Origin: Ustilago trichophora
Lineage: Eukaryota; Basidiomycota; Ustilaginomycetes; Ustilaginales; Ustilaginaceae
Direction of reading: 5' to 3'
Length of the DNA: 64,000 nt
Assembly (NCBI GenBank): GCA_900323505.1
Contig: OOIN01000027.1
Location: 618,141-682,140, forward strand
In this document: positions 50,043 to 60,800 of the stretch, in pieces
Position numbering within the stretch: position 1 is the stretch's first letter
Layout of the letters: each line of letters starts with the position of its first letter
Translations under genes and position numbers: made by a program
The notes under the pieces: model-generated
What the model saw: the letters and a program-made list of their open reading frames with translations, nothing else
Told to the model about the DNA's origin: nothing
Database searches by the model: none

Positions 50043-51571
50043 ATGTAAGTTTTATCTCAGCGTCCATCGCGCTAGCGGACCGCATTCTGACTTCCCCCTT
50101 CTCTATGTCCATTCGTCTTTGAATCGCGCACAGGAGCTACAGCATTTCCCAAAAGCTATGGTCGCAACTCCATCACTTCGCCAGCTTCCCACAGACGGGC
50201 ATCTCGCTACGCCAGATGGTCCAGTTTGGCCGCAATCCAAATCCCGGTACGATTCTGCAAGCAGGCAGCTTCCTGGCCGAAGAGCTCCCCATCCGACTTG
50301 CGCACCGTGTCAAGGAACTCGACGAATTGCCGCATGACCTCTCCAAGATGCCCTCGATCGTCAAAGTCAAGAACTGGTACGCACAGTCCTTTGAGGAGCT
50401 CGTCAACTTCCCCAAGCCCCAGCTGTCTGACTCGGTGCAAAAGCTGCTGCAGACCGCCTCGAAGAACGCAGAACCCCTCCCCGAGTCGAAACCAAATCCC
50501 AGTCTGCTCGAGTCGGCAACTATCAGCGAGGGCGATGCCGGCCTTGCCAAGGCACTTGTCCCCAAGAACGCCAACGGAAAGAACGGCAACGGGTCAAGAT
50601 CACGCGCTCTTCTCGAACATCGCTACTACGCCAATTTGCCAGACCACCAATGGCCTAGCGAGATCGAGCAGTACAACGAAGATTTTACCAAAGCGCTAGA
50701 AAAAATCAAGAAGAGGCATGACGCCGTTGTCACCACCATCGCCCAAGGTGTGCTCGAGTACAAGCGTTCAAGAAAGCGAAACACGCTCCAAGCCGATGTA
50801 CAAGCCTTCCTGGATCGCTTCTATCTGTCTCGAATCGGCATACGTATCCTGATCGGACAGCACATTGCGCTCAGCCGCTCTTCGCAGCGCCCCTCTTCGA
50901 AACTCATTGGTAGCGGTGGCAGTACCAGCAGCAGCGGTGACTACTCGCTTTCCGACCAGATCGCCCGTGTCAAGGTGGATGGCAACCAGGAGCACGAGCA
51001 GTACGTCGGTATCATCTGCACCAACACCAACGTCGGCGCCATGGCTCACGAGGCCATCGAGAACGCCAGATTCGTCTGCGAAGAGCACTACGGTCTCTTC
51101 AAAGGTCCACCCGTCCAGCTCGTCTGTCCTCCGGATCTGACGTTCATGTACGTGCCAAGTCACTTGAACCACATGCTCTTTGAGCTTCTCAAGAACTCGC
51201 TCCGAGCTGTGGTGGAGCGCTACGGTGTCGACCAGGAGGATAACTTCCCGCCGATCAAAGTGATTGTGGTCGAAGGCAAGGAGGATATCACTATCAAGAT
51301 CAGTGACGAGGGCGGAGGAATCCCGAGGAGTGAGATGCCGCTGGTGTGGACCTACATGTACACCACCGCACAGTCCGAAGACCTGGATCCCGAGTTTAAC
51401 GCTTCCGACTTCAAAGCGCCGATGGCTGGATTCGGCTACGGTCTGCCGCTGGCAAGGCTGTACGCACGCTACTTTGGCGGAGATCTCAAGCTGATTTCGA
51501 TGGAAGGTTACGGCACGGACGTATACCTTCACTTGAATCGACTCTCGTCGAGCAGCGAGCCGCTGCCGTAG
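50043..51571 (+). CDS. pyruvate dehydrogenase kinase, start codon split by an intron
   Basis: A mitochondrial-type protein kinase that inactivates the pyruvate dehydrogenase E1-alpha subunit. The AT of the start codon is 50043-50044. The intron is 50045-50133 (89 nt, GTAAGT donor, CTGAC branch-like site near 50087, CACAG acceptor). The G of ATG opens exon 2 at 50134. Translation then reads SYSISQKLWSQLHHFASFPQ and joins LRQMVQFG, the invariant N-terminal block of these kinases; the protein is 479 residues. Later motifs are the ELPIRLAHRVKELDELPHDL block, the N box HMLFELLKNSLRAVVE, the G1 box KISDEGGGIPRS, and GFGYGLPLARLYARYFGGDL of the GHKL ATP-binding fold. Without the intron the conserved N-terminal block has no ATG. 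The stop is TAG at 51569, followed in frame by 131 open codons (see next entry). Confidence 0.88.
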
Positions 51572-51967
51572 GAATACCTCAGGTCTAAATACGGCTGGAA
51601 GCGCAACCGCACCATCAGCGAAATCGAAGCCAAGGAGCGCGATGCCCATTCTAAAGGCAGCCCGTCCACGTCGAAACAACAACCGTCGCTGCTAGAATTG
51701 CCGGCATTTCCGTTCCCGAATCTGCAACCGGACTCGCACTCGCCTTCGATGTCCCAGCCACTTCCTTCAAGCCGTTTTGGACCTGCCCCTCTTGCATCGA
51801 TCGGAGGGGGACTCGGATTTCTACTGGCACTCTTGCCGAAAAGCTGGCAGCGGAGATGGGCTCCGCACCAGCCATCCGACGCTGGTAGCACCAATAGTAC
51901 GACGCCGCCACCACCACCACCATCAACAACTGGAGATGACAAGGAACACGTCGGCCGGTCCATGTAA
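51572..51967 (+). other. in-frame 131-codon extension after the kinase TAG
   Basis: Directly after the TAG at 51569-51571, the same frame stays open to TAA at 51965-51967. Of the first 29 codons with a choice, 20 end in G or C, matching the kinase itself. The peptide begins EYLRSKYGWKRNRTISEIEA, continues through a Pro/Ser-rich part, a hydrophobic piece (LASIGGGLGFLLALLP), and ends in a Pro/Thr/Asp-rich tail. There is no early in-frame ATG, so it is not an independent gene. It could be a read-through extension, a C-terminal domain lost by nonsense mutation, or 3' UTR. Confidence 0.55.
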
Positions 51968-52868
51968 AAGTGTCTTGCAACATTGCGTACCAGTATCGCT
52001 ACTATGCCCTGAGGACGCAGTGCCTCAATGACACAGTTGCTTTGTCAGCCATGATGAGCAATGAACCAAATGTACAATAGTTTTACTTTCCGACGCTTTT
52101 GCAACGCCAGCTTTGACTCGTATCACCAATGTAGACCTCGGCATGAGCCGTATACTCGGCATTGCCAGTGGGCAGAAAGTGGAAGCGCCCAAAGAAGAAA
52201 TGCAACCATTGGTAAGAACTGCGTTGCGCCTCCCGCATATCCGAGGAAACCTAAAGAAGCATATGGCTGCAGCAAATTTTGCATTGGTAGCTCGATCCTA
52301 AGCCAGGCAAGGCTTGCAATGCTTGGGTCCTGTTTCCGTGGCAAGAGACGGGCCGGCGAAATGGGCACTTGTGATCGACGCTGCGTCTCTTCTTTTGCTT
52401 GGCTCGCTTGGATATGCGAACGGTTGAGTGAACGGCAATACCCGGATGTTGACAAGAGTTGCTTAGAGTACGTAGCCGAGTTGACTTCCGGTGTTGATAC
52501 CTCAGAGCTCAAGTAGATTGCAAGGCTAGACCCAAGTGCGATCGGCTACGAAGGACTAAGACCGACAATGACGATCGAGGCCAACAGAAAGGGACAACGA
52601 AAGAGAGATTGACGGGGAAGAGGTAGCGGCCTCTGCAAAAATTCACGCTTTGAATAGGAGGCGGAGCTCCGTTGACTTTGATTTTATCTCTCAAGAGCCG
52701 CGGTCTTGATGCCAGGCATGCACCAAAAATGAAAGCGGGGGCGGAACAAGATGAAGTTGGTTTTGATGAAAATGCTGTGGGTTGTCTGTAAACGGCGAGA
52801 TGAAGACAGGGGCTGAAGCGGAGCAATGCACAGCCGACTTGGTGCTGTTCCGACACGAGTTGTGCTGC

Positions 52869-52870
<2 letters not shown>

Positions 52871-52903
<33 letters not shown>
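52871..52903. repeat. (GT)n microsatellite
   Basis: About 16 uninterrupted GT dinucleotides; a shorter TG run follows after a CTGTA interruption. Confidence 0.97.
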
Positions 52904-52907
<4 letters not shown>

Positions 52908-53070
52908 ATGTGTGTGTCGCTTCTTCTAAGGCTGAGACAAAGCGGCGCTAATGCTCCAATCTCGATACTGCAGCCACTTGCTCGAGCTCGAATGAGGTGC
53001 GAGAATGTCGGCAAGTCCTAAGATTGCTTTGGCTTTGACATGTGCGAGGCAGGTTAGGTTAGGCAGGTAA

Positions 53071-53093
53071 GGCAGGCAGGCAGGCAGGCAGGC
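53071..53093. repeat. (GGCA)n microsatellite
   Basis: Just under six GGCA units, preceded by imperfect AGGTTAGGTTAGGCAGG sequence. Confidence 0.93.
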
Positions 53094-54675
53094 CTGGGCG
53101 AAGCACGTCGAATCATTTTGCACTTTTTGCTCGCTTCCGAATCGACTGATTTGCACAAGCAACACACGCACATAACTGCACGCACACACGCAGGCAGCAT
53201 TCAGGCCAGAGACGCGCGCACGCGTGTACTGTTAGGACGTGTGTTTGTCTGCCTAAACTCTTTTTCTTTTTCTTTTCGAGGCGGTGACGCTGCGACGACA
53301 GGGTTCAGGTGAAGAGTGGGGGAGTCGTCGGCGGTGGGAAGCAAAACGCGCTATCAAAGCGTCGGCACAGGACAGCGTATGTCGATGGCACAAGCGAAAA
53401 CACTGCTCACCTACCTGGTGCTGTAGTCTCTCTTGCTCTCTGTCTGCCCGCGCCCCGCGAGTCTTCCGAATAGCGTGAGGGCAGAGTGTACAGTAGAGAG
53501 TAAAAGACAGCGTCCATATTTGTAGCCGCTCTCCGCCGAAGACAGCCCGGTTTTGCTCATGTTTTGCACCTCTGCCCAGTTGCCTGAAAATCGAACGAGA
53601 GACAGATGCTGCTGCCCTGTCGCTGTATCTTGCGTTGGTCAGTCCGCACCGCTCAACTTCAACCAAGTAACAGGTTAGCGGCCCACAAGGCTCTTCAGAA
53701 AAAGCACCCTGAAGCTCAAGCTCTCTTGCCAACAAGCTGTCAAAGCCCCTTCTCCGCTCAAACAAAACTGTGCCTGCCCAACTGCCTGGCCTTTTGACTT
53801 TTTTTTCTTTTCTTGTTTTTTTTTTTTATAGTTCTCGGTCCTCTCGACTCGACTCGCGATATCGAGCCTGCTGCCCGTAGCGCTCTTCTGCATTGTCGGT
53901 CCGTCCGCTGCTCTCCCCCGCTAAACCTCTCATTCTTGAGTTTCTCCCCGAAACGTGATCGCTATCGTGCTCTCCTTGCCCTTCCCTCAGCTCGCCTTCC
54001 ACCACCATCTCTTGGCGTCCGGTCCTCGCTGCTTACCTTCCACCAACCTCGACACTCTCTGTACGCACACATCAGGACCGTGCTGCTGTCTCCAAGGACC
54101 CTTTCGTGCCCAACATTGCAGCATCAAGTCACTTGCCGCCCTCTTGGCCACATCGACATTTCATCGAACCATCTCGGATCTGGATCACGGAATGGACTGA
54201 CAAGCACCGTCGATCAACTTGACTTTGCTCCTCTACGGTTATTTCCTCTGTCCACATAGTCCAACTTGCCGCCTCGATCCTAGTCGACGACCGCTCTCCA
54301 CGCTCTTTTTCTCCCACTGTCCGCACCCTTCATACCATTCTTTGCTGCTACTTCAGTAGACTGCATCGTTTTTTGCCCACCACTCCGCACTCCACCTGCA
54401 TCACCGCTCCATCTACGCTTCAGCTTTGAGCTTATTGCGAAACTCGGTGGCTTATATCTGCTTCCTGGCAATTCATTGGGTACAGAGCTCGACTGCTTTA
54501 CAGTGACGGTGCTATCCAGCTACTCTCTACCATCAGATCGAAAGTTCTGTGTTTCGGCTGCAAAGTTACGACTCAGCACACCGCAAAGATCGACTGCAAC
54601 CCCCACCACGCCAGTACAACTCCTCATTTGGCGGCTCTGCTTTGGACAGCTTAGGCAAGCTTGACGACGACAAAG

Positions 54676-56802
54676 ATGAACGGCATCGAAAACGGTCAAA
54701 GCTTCGACCCGGCCTTTGATGCCTTTTTCCAAGCTCCTTCCTTCTCTTCGCCCAATCATCAACTTCATCATACCATCTCCGACTCGCCTTCGTCCTTGGC
54801 TCATCTTGGCAATGTCAGCGCAGCCGACTCTTCCCTCGGCGTCTATGGCAACGATGCCACGCAGATGCGACCCAGCTCGTCCGGCGGCAACCTTCATCTC
54901 AACATCTCTGGTCTCTCTGTAAAAGGAGAGGGCGAACAGCAGCAGCAGCGCCTCGGCAATTCACTCAACTTTGCCAACACCACCGCCTCCTCGCCCCAAT
55001 CCAACTTGGCTTCTCCAGCCGATGCCGGCGCCTCCTTCAACATGCCATCCTCGTCCACATCGCCGCTCTTGCATCCCGATGGCCCAAACAGCGCTGTTTC
55101 CGAACAGCATCTTGGCGCCCCCAATGCCTCCTCGCCGCTCCGAACAGAGTACGCCATCAACAACGAGACAGGAGGCATGACCGCCGCTATGCGCTCTTAT
55201 AGCTCCACCTCGATCAAGAGCGCCAACTCGCACACCGCTGACAGCCCCACCTCTGGCTTTAGCGGCATGGCCAATCAGAGCATGGGCGACGTCTCGGTGG
55301 ACGACCCCAACGTCACGAGCCAGTCCGAAGCCGATCTGGCCGCAGAAAAGCGGCAGAGCTCCAAGTTTGTCTACAAGCTCTTCCGCATGGTCAGCGACCC
55401 GGACTACCAGCACCTCATCAGCTGGAACCGCAATGGCACCAGTGTCATGGTCTGCAACTTTGACGAATTTGCCAAAGAGGTCCTCGGCAAGCACTTCAAG
55501 CACAGCAACTTTTCCAGCTTCATCCGTCAACTCAACATGTATGGCTTCTACAAGGTCAACAAGACACCGCGAGGCCATCGTCAGTCGGTCGATGCCCAGA
55601 TCTGGGAGTTCTCCCATCCCAAGTTCCTCAGAGGGCGTCCCGATCTGTTGGATGATATCCGCAGAAAAGCGCTCGATTCCGAGCACGCTCGTGTAGAAGC
55701 CCGCGACCTTCAGTACAGCGTCAGCGTCGGGCAGATGCAATTGCGACAACAGGTCGACGAGATGCAATTCAGATTGGAAGAACTCACCGAGCAGAACATG
55801 GCGCTCCGCACCTTCACCACCCAGCTCCGAGATGTGCTGGGGCTCGTGCTCGAGCACGTCAAGAAGACGAGTGGTGGCAATCTCGGCTTTGATGTACGCA
55901 TCCCAACGCTCGACCTTCCCTCGCCCATGCCACCTCAAGGTTTATGGACGCCACAGGGGCACGATGGTCCTCCCATATTTGTCACGGAGCCCGAGTTTGG
56001 CGCTGGTGTGGGGCCTAGCGGCCTGCGCATGGGCCCTAATTTGGGACCGGGCCCTGCACACGGACCTCAAGCCATGCACGGACCTCATCCTACGTATGGC
56101 GGAGCACCCGACGGATTTGGCATGGTAGGCACGCCCGTTTCTCGTCGCGTTTCATCGAGCTCGGCACACAGCGAAAGTATGCTCACGATGAACGGCTCAC
56201 CGCTGCATGGATCGATGCATGGCGAAGCCGTCATGATGGCGGCGGCATCCGGTATGCCGCAACGCTCCGCATCGTTCGGCGAGGGCCAAATGGCCCCTCC
56301 GCAATTCAACATTGGTCGAGGTGGCCCAGGAGTGAATCGACCCGGTCTGGCAGGGTTGGCGATCGACACTTCGGCAGCAGGCATGTTTGGACCTGGAGGC
56401 ATGCACCACGGCGTTAGCCCCACTTCTGCGGGCCTGTCTGCAAGCAATGCTGGGCTTGGCGTGATGAGCATGCCGCAGTCGCCGCTTACACCGCAGCATC
56501 AGGCTATGATGGCCGCCATCAATACGCCACTTCCACCCTCGCCCGCACCTGGAGCCTTGGCAGGCGGGCAATTCAATGGCTCACCATTTGTCGCCAACAA
56601 TGGATTCCCTGCGTACGGCAACAACCTGACTATGGCGGATCAGAGCTTTTTTGGACCAGACTCAGGCGGACCGAATGCCAAGGCGATGCGAACGCCCATG
56701 AAGCGTACTGCATCCAATTCGGGACCTAGCGCGCAAGGCACACCCGTGCTAATGCAGACATCGACCTCACCTGGTCTCGCCAAGCGCAAGTCGCCGGTGT
56801 AG
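54676..56802 (+). CDS. HSF-domain transcription factor
   Basis: A 708-residue nuclear DNA-binding protein. After 230 Ser/Asn-rich residues comes a full HSF-type winged helix at about 232-340: KFVYKLFRMVSDPDYQHLIS, then FDEFAKEVLGKHFKHSNFSS with the recognition helix FIRQLNMYGFYKV. A heptad-repeat coiled coil for oligomerisation follows at about 350-410 (LRQQVDEMQFRLEELTEQNM). The C-terminal 300 residues are Gly/Pro/Met-rich and low-complexity, as in activation regions. No response-regulator receiver domain is present, so it is not Skn7. Hsf1, Sfl1-like or another basidiomycete HSF are all possible. The first ATG is at 54676; the preceding in-frame TTG is ignored. Confidence 0.85.
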   Translation: MNGIENGQSFDPAFDAFFQAPSFSSPNHQLHHTISDSPSSLAHLGNVSAADSSLGVYGNDATQMRPSSSGGNLHLNISGLSVKGEGEQQQQRLGNSLNFANTTASSPQSNLASPADAGASFNMPSSSTSPLLHPDGPNSAVSEQHLGAPNASSPLRTEYAINNETGGMTAAMRSYSSTSIKSANSHTADSPTSGFSGMANQSMGDVSVDDPNVTSQSEADLAAEKRQSSKFVYKLFRMVSDPDYQHLISWNRNGTSVMVCNFDEFAKEVLGKHFKHSNFSSFIRQLNMYGFYKVNKTPRGHRQSVDAQIWEFSHPKFLRGRPDLLDDIRRKALDSEHARVEARDLQYSVSVGQMQLRQQVDEMQFRLEELTEQNMALRTFTTQLRDVLGLVLEHVKKTSGGNLGFDVRIPTLDLPSPMPPQGLWTPQGHDGPPIFVTEPEFGAGVGPSGLRMGPNLGPGPAHGPQAMHGPHPTYGGAPDGFGMVGTPVSRRVSSSSAHSESMLTMNGSPLHGSMHGEAVMMAAASGMPQRSASFGEGQMAPPQFNIGRGGPGVNRPGLAGLAIDTSAAGMFGPGGMHHGVSPTSAGLSASNAGLGVMSMPQSPLTPQHQAMMAAINTPLPPSPAPGALAGGQFNGSPFVANNGFPAYGNNLTMADQSFFGPDSGGPNAKAMRTPMKRTASNSGPSAQGTPVLMQTSTSPGLAKRKSPV

Positions 56803-57826
56803 GCTCAACCCAAAACAGGAGAACCCCCCTTTTGGTTCGCTTGGCCCTGCGGCATGAGCCTAGTAGCTCTTTGTCGTCTGGGCGGAGCAACATGATACCC
56901 GGGATTCTGGGCGTATAGCTTTGACAGCTGCGGCCGGCCCAATACCACGGCTTCGGCATCTCTAACTCTTCCCTTGTCTCCGCTCTGAAACCTTGTCTGT
57001 ATGCTTTCGAACGGAGGGCACACCCCACACTCTTTTGTTTCCCACTTGGACATGTCTGTTGGTGTATGGCACTGCCTCTGCAGGCAGATGTCCACTCAAG
57101 GACTGTCTGATCACGCTCGTTTGACTCTACCTGTGTTTTCGATATTCTGGATTGTCACTATTAGTGCTGAATGACCAGCCTTTGTTATAGTATCTCGTTT
57201 CCATGCAACGCTTTGGCTTTTCTGCTATGTGCTATTGTGGAAGGACTTGTGTGTCGGGGCCGGGCCAAGGACGGATGAGAAGCGTACAGTACAGCACAGA
57301 ACAGTAGGTCGCGTGAGGGCAGCTGCCATGCAGGTCGTGTCATTCTAAAAGATCCGAAGAAGAAGAACAGGCGGGCAAGCCTTGTTGCTCGAAACATCGG
57401 ATGCTCCGCCTCAGCCACGGGGAATGCGGCGAGCGAGCCGATTGCACATTTCTCAGCCGAAGCGAATCTGTGCATCGCCTTAGATTCTCTTGGAAAATGT
57501 GACAGCAGCAGCACGAGCTCTGGATTTTGAAAGAGCTCCAATTCAGGCATTTTTTTTTTCTTGGCCCGAGCTCTCTCTCACGTTGGCCGGCTATCAAGCC
57601 ACGCCAGGCTGGACCCTGACTCGTTTTTAGCTTTCCCTGTCAGAGCAGCTGAGCTGGAAAGGTCGACGCTATCCTGTTTCAAGCATTCCACATTGACACA
57701 GTGAGACCAAGCACAAAGCAACACAAGCAAGCATCTCTCACAACATCAATGCTAGCAAAGCTATAATCTCGGGCTTGCTGTAGGCTACCATCATACCTCC
57801 CCCACCAAAACTCCCCTAGGGCAACC
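56803..57826. other. intergenic region
   Basis: About 1 kb between two plus-strand genes, with a GTACAGTACAG motif at 57285-57297 and a T-run near 57550. No gene recognised. Confidence 0.6.
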
Positions 57827-60800
57827 ATGGTCGACCCGCGCAAGCTGCCACGCGCATCCTACGACTCGCAAGCAACTGCATCAGATGCCACTGTCGACGA
57901 CGAAAAGCTCGAGCGGTATCGCGATGACACCTCGCCCGACGTTTCGTCCATCTACCCTCCGAAGCGAACGTCTTCGCGCTACAATGCGCACGCAGATGAT
58001 CTCGAAGATGGACTCGGTGTGCGGCTGGACGATGATGAACAAGTCGGCCTGATGCAAGATGATCGAGATGGCAGAGCACGAAGAAGAAGAGAGCCCGCGT
58101 GGACAAGACTAGCAACAAGCAACAAGAGACCGAGCGTGTTTGCAGGCTGCTCGATCTTTATCGGAGTCGTGCTGGGTTTCATGCTGGCACTGCCTCTATT
58201 GCAGTGGTTATCGTCCAACACTACCGCCTCCCCCGCTTCATCCACTGCCTCGAGTGCCGTGAAATCCCCAGCCAACTCAGCATCCGCGCCTTCATCCGAA
58301 ACTGCTTCGTCTACGCCTAGCATCTGGAAGCAACCCTCTTCCCCAGACACCCTCGCCGGTCACTACGCCCTCGCTAACACCTCCACCTTCCAAGTCGATT
58401 TCCAAGACTCCGGCTGGAACACTTACGTCCAAGCCTCGCTCGGCACCGGCTTATCCGAAGCAGAGGTGTCTGGCTCTAAAACGCATGATGGCCATGATCT
58501 CATGCCGCTTGACATGGACACCGTCTTCGGCGGCACGCTCGCCCCTCAAACCAGTGACCTTACGTGGAGCGAGGAGGATCCTGACGAGGGCGTCTTCTCT
58601 CACGTCGATTGGGCAAAGCGCGACATTTGGCTCGAAGATGTCACACACGCAAGACATCACAAGACGGGCACGGGCAAGGTGGCACCATTCGGAGGCAAAG
58701 TGCTGGTCGTCGAAGGCAAGAACGTGCTCGATGGCAAAGGCAGGATGCTCGATTGGACCACTTTCAAATTCTCTCCGGATCTCCGCTGGGTCCTTTTCTT
58801 CAGCAGCGAGACTGGACAATGGCGATACAGCAAAAAGAGTCATCTGTGGCTGCACAATATTGCCACCAAAAAGACGACCTCGCTCGGGTCTGGACCTGAG
58901 GAACCGCCCAAAGTATCGTTTGCAGCTTGGGCGCCGAATAAGCCGGCTACCAACACGCAGAATCCGCCTAGTATCGCATTCGTCGAAGACAACAACCTCT
59001 ATTTCATTCCACGCGCCGGCGATGACCCGGTCAAAGTGACCGACGATGGAGCGACGACCATCTTCAACGCCGTCCCAGACTGGGTATACGAGGAAGAAGT
59101 GTACGGAAGCGATTCAGTCATGTGGTTTTCTCCGGGCGGTTCGAAACTTGTTTATCTGCGATTGGATGAAACAACGGTGCCAGTGTACGAATTCCCCGTA
59201 TACAACCCGGATCCGTACCGAGCAGGCTTCACGGCACCGTATCAGAAGATGACCAAGATGAAATATCCCAAGCCCGGCTTCCCAAATCCAATCGTAAGCG
59301 TCAAGATGATCGACTTGGACGAGATCAGGGAGGCGACCCGCAAGGGAGTCACTGTTCGGCCGACGCAGTACACGCTGCACAGCCCCATGTCGAACAAGGG
59401 CAAGGCGGATAACGAGATAGACAGGCTGCTCTCCACCGATGCTGGGGTGAAGGAGAGGCTGGTGACCGAGGTCAAGTGGGTTTCGGATAACGAGCTCTTG
59501 GTACGCGAGACAGACCGCTACAGCGACGTTATGCGCATCGTCAACTTCGACCTATCCAACAAAGCAAGGGTCAACGCCGCGGGTGTGGATGTTGTTGGTC
59601 AAGTTGTACGTAGGCAAGACGCGCGTGCGGACAAGAGCGGGTGGATTCGCGCCGCACAGACCATTGAACCGCTCTCGCATCACAACCTCTCGGTCGGCTC
59701 CACCGCCTATCTCGATATTGTCGTTTCGCAAGCAGGCTATCGACATCTCGCTTACTACGATTCAGCTACATCAGACAAGCCGATCTTTCTCACGAGCGGC
59801 AAGTGGGAAATCGCAGACCTGAAACACGTTGATGCCAAGCGTGGCCGAGCGTACTTTGTCGCAGCAAGACCAACGCCAGCATTGCGCAACGTCTACTTTG
59901 TCGAGCTCCCCGATTGGAAGAAGGTTCCTTCTCGTGGTCCATCCACCCCTGCTACCTACACCGTCAAGGAGCCTGTGGCGTTGACAGACGTCTCCAAGCC
60001 AGGCAGCTACGACGTCAGCTTTGATCCCAAAGGAGCCTACTATGTACTTAACTACCAAGGTCCCGATGTGCCCTACCAAAAAGTGGTTGGTGTCGACGAT
60101 CCCAACTTCGAGCTTATGCTCGAAGAGAACAAGATGCTTCGTCAGCTATCTTCGCAGTATGTCAAGCCATCCAACACCTTCTACCAGCTTGTTCTCAACG
60201 CTACCATGCCAGACGGCAGCAAAGCGGTGGCGAGCGTCAAGGAGATCCGGCCGCACGACTTTGATCCTTCTGGCGCTACAAAGTATCCTGTACTCGTGCG
60301 GGTCTACGGCGGACCTGATTCGCAGCTCGTCGATGCCCGATGGAACCGTGCTGATTGGCACCAATACGTCGCGTCTACTCTCGGATACATTGTCGTCGTA
60401 GTTGATGGCCGGGGAACTGGTTTCAAGGGCCAAGCTTACCGTGCCTCGGTCGCAGGCAATCTCGGCGACCTCGAGGCGAAGGACGTCAATGAAGCCTCCA
60501 AGTTGATCTCCACACTGCCTTATGTCGACGAGACACGAATTGGTCTCTGGGGATGGAGCTACGGTGGCTTTTTGACAGGCAAAAGTGTAGAGCTTGATCA
60601 AAACATCTTCTCCCTAGCGGTATCGGTTGCTCCAGTCACCAAGTGGGAGTTCTACGACTCGGTTTATACCGAACGCTACATGAAGAGCCCAGCCACCAAC
60701 GCAAGGGGATACGATACGGCCTCGATCCACGTCAACTCTGCCTTCTCCAAGACAAAGTACCTCCTCATGCAGGGCAGTGCAGATGACAACGTCCACTACA

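Larger units (their letters stand above)
51968..54675. other. 2.7-kb intergenic region upstream of the HSF-domain gene
   Basis: No convincing gene. Contains a (GT)n microsatellite at 52871-52903, a (GGCA)n tract at 53071-53093, a T-rich run at 53798-53829 and a long C/T-rich stretch at 53830-54660, probably promoter plus a long leader of the transcription factor gene. Confidence 0.6.
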
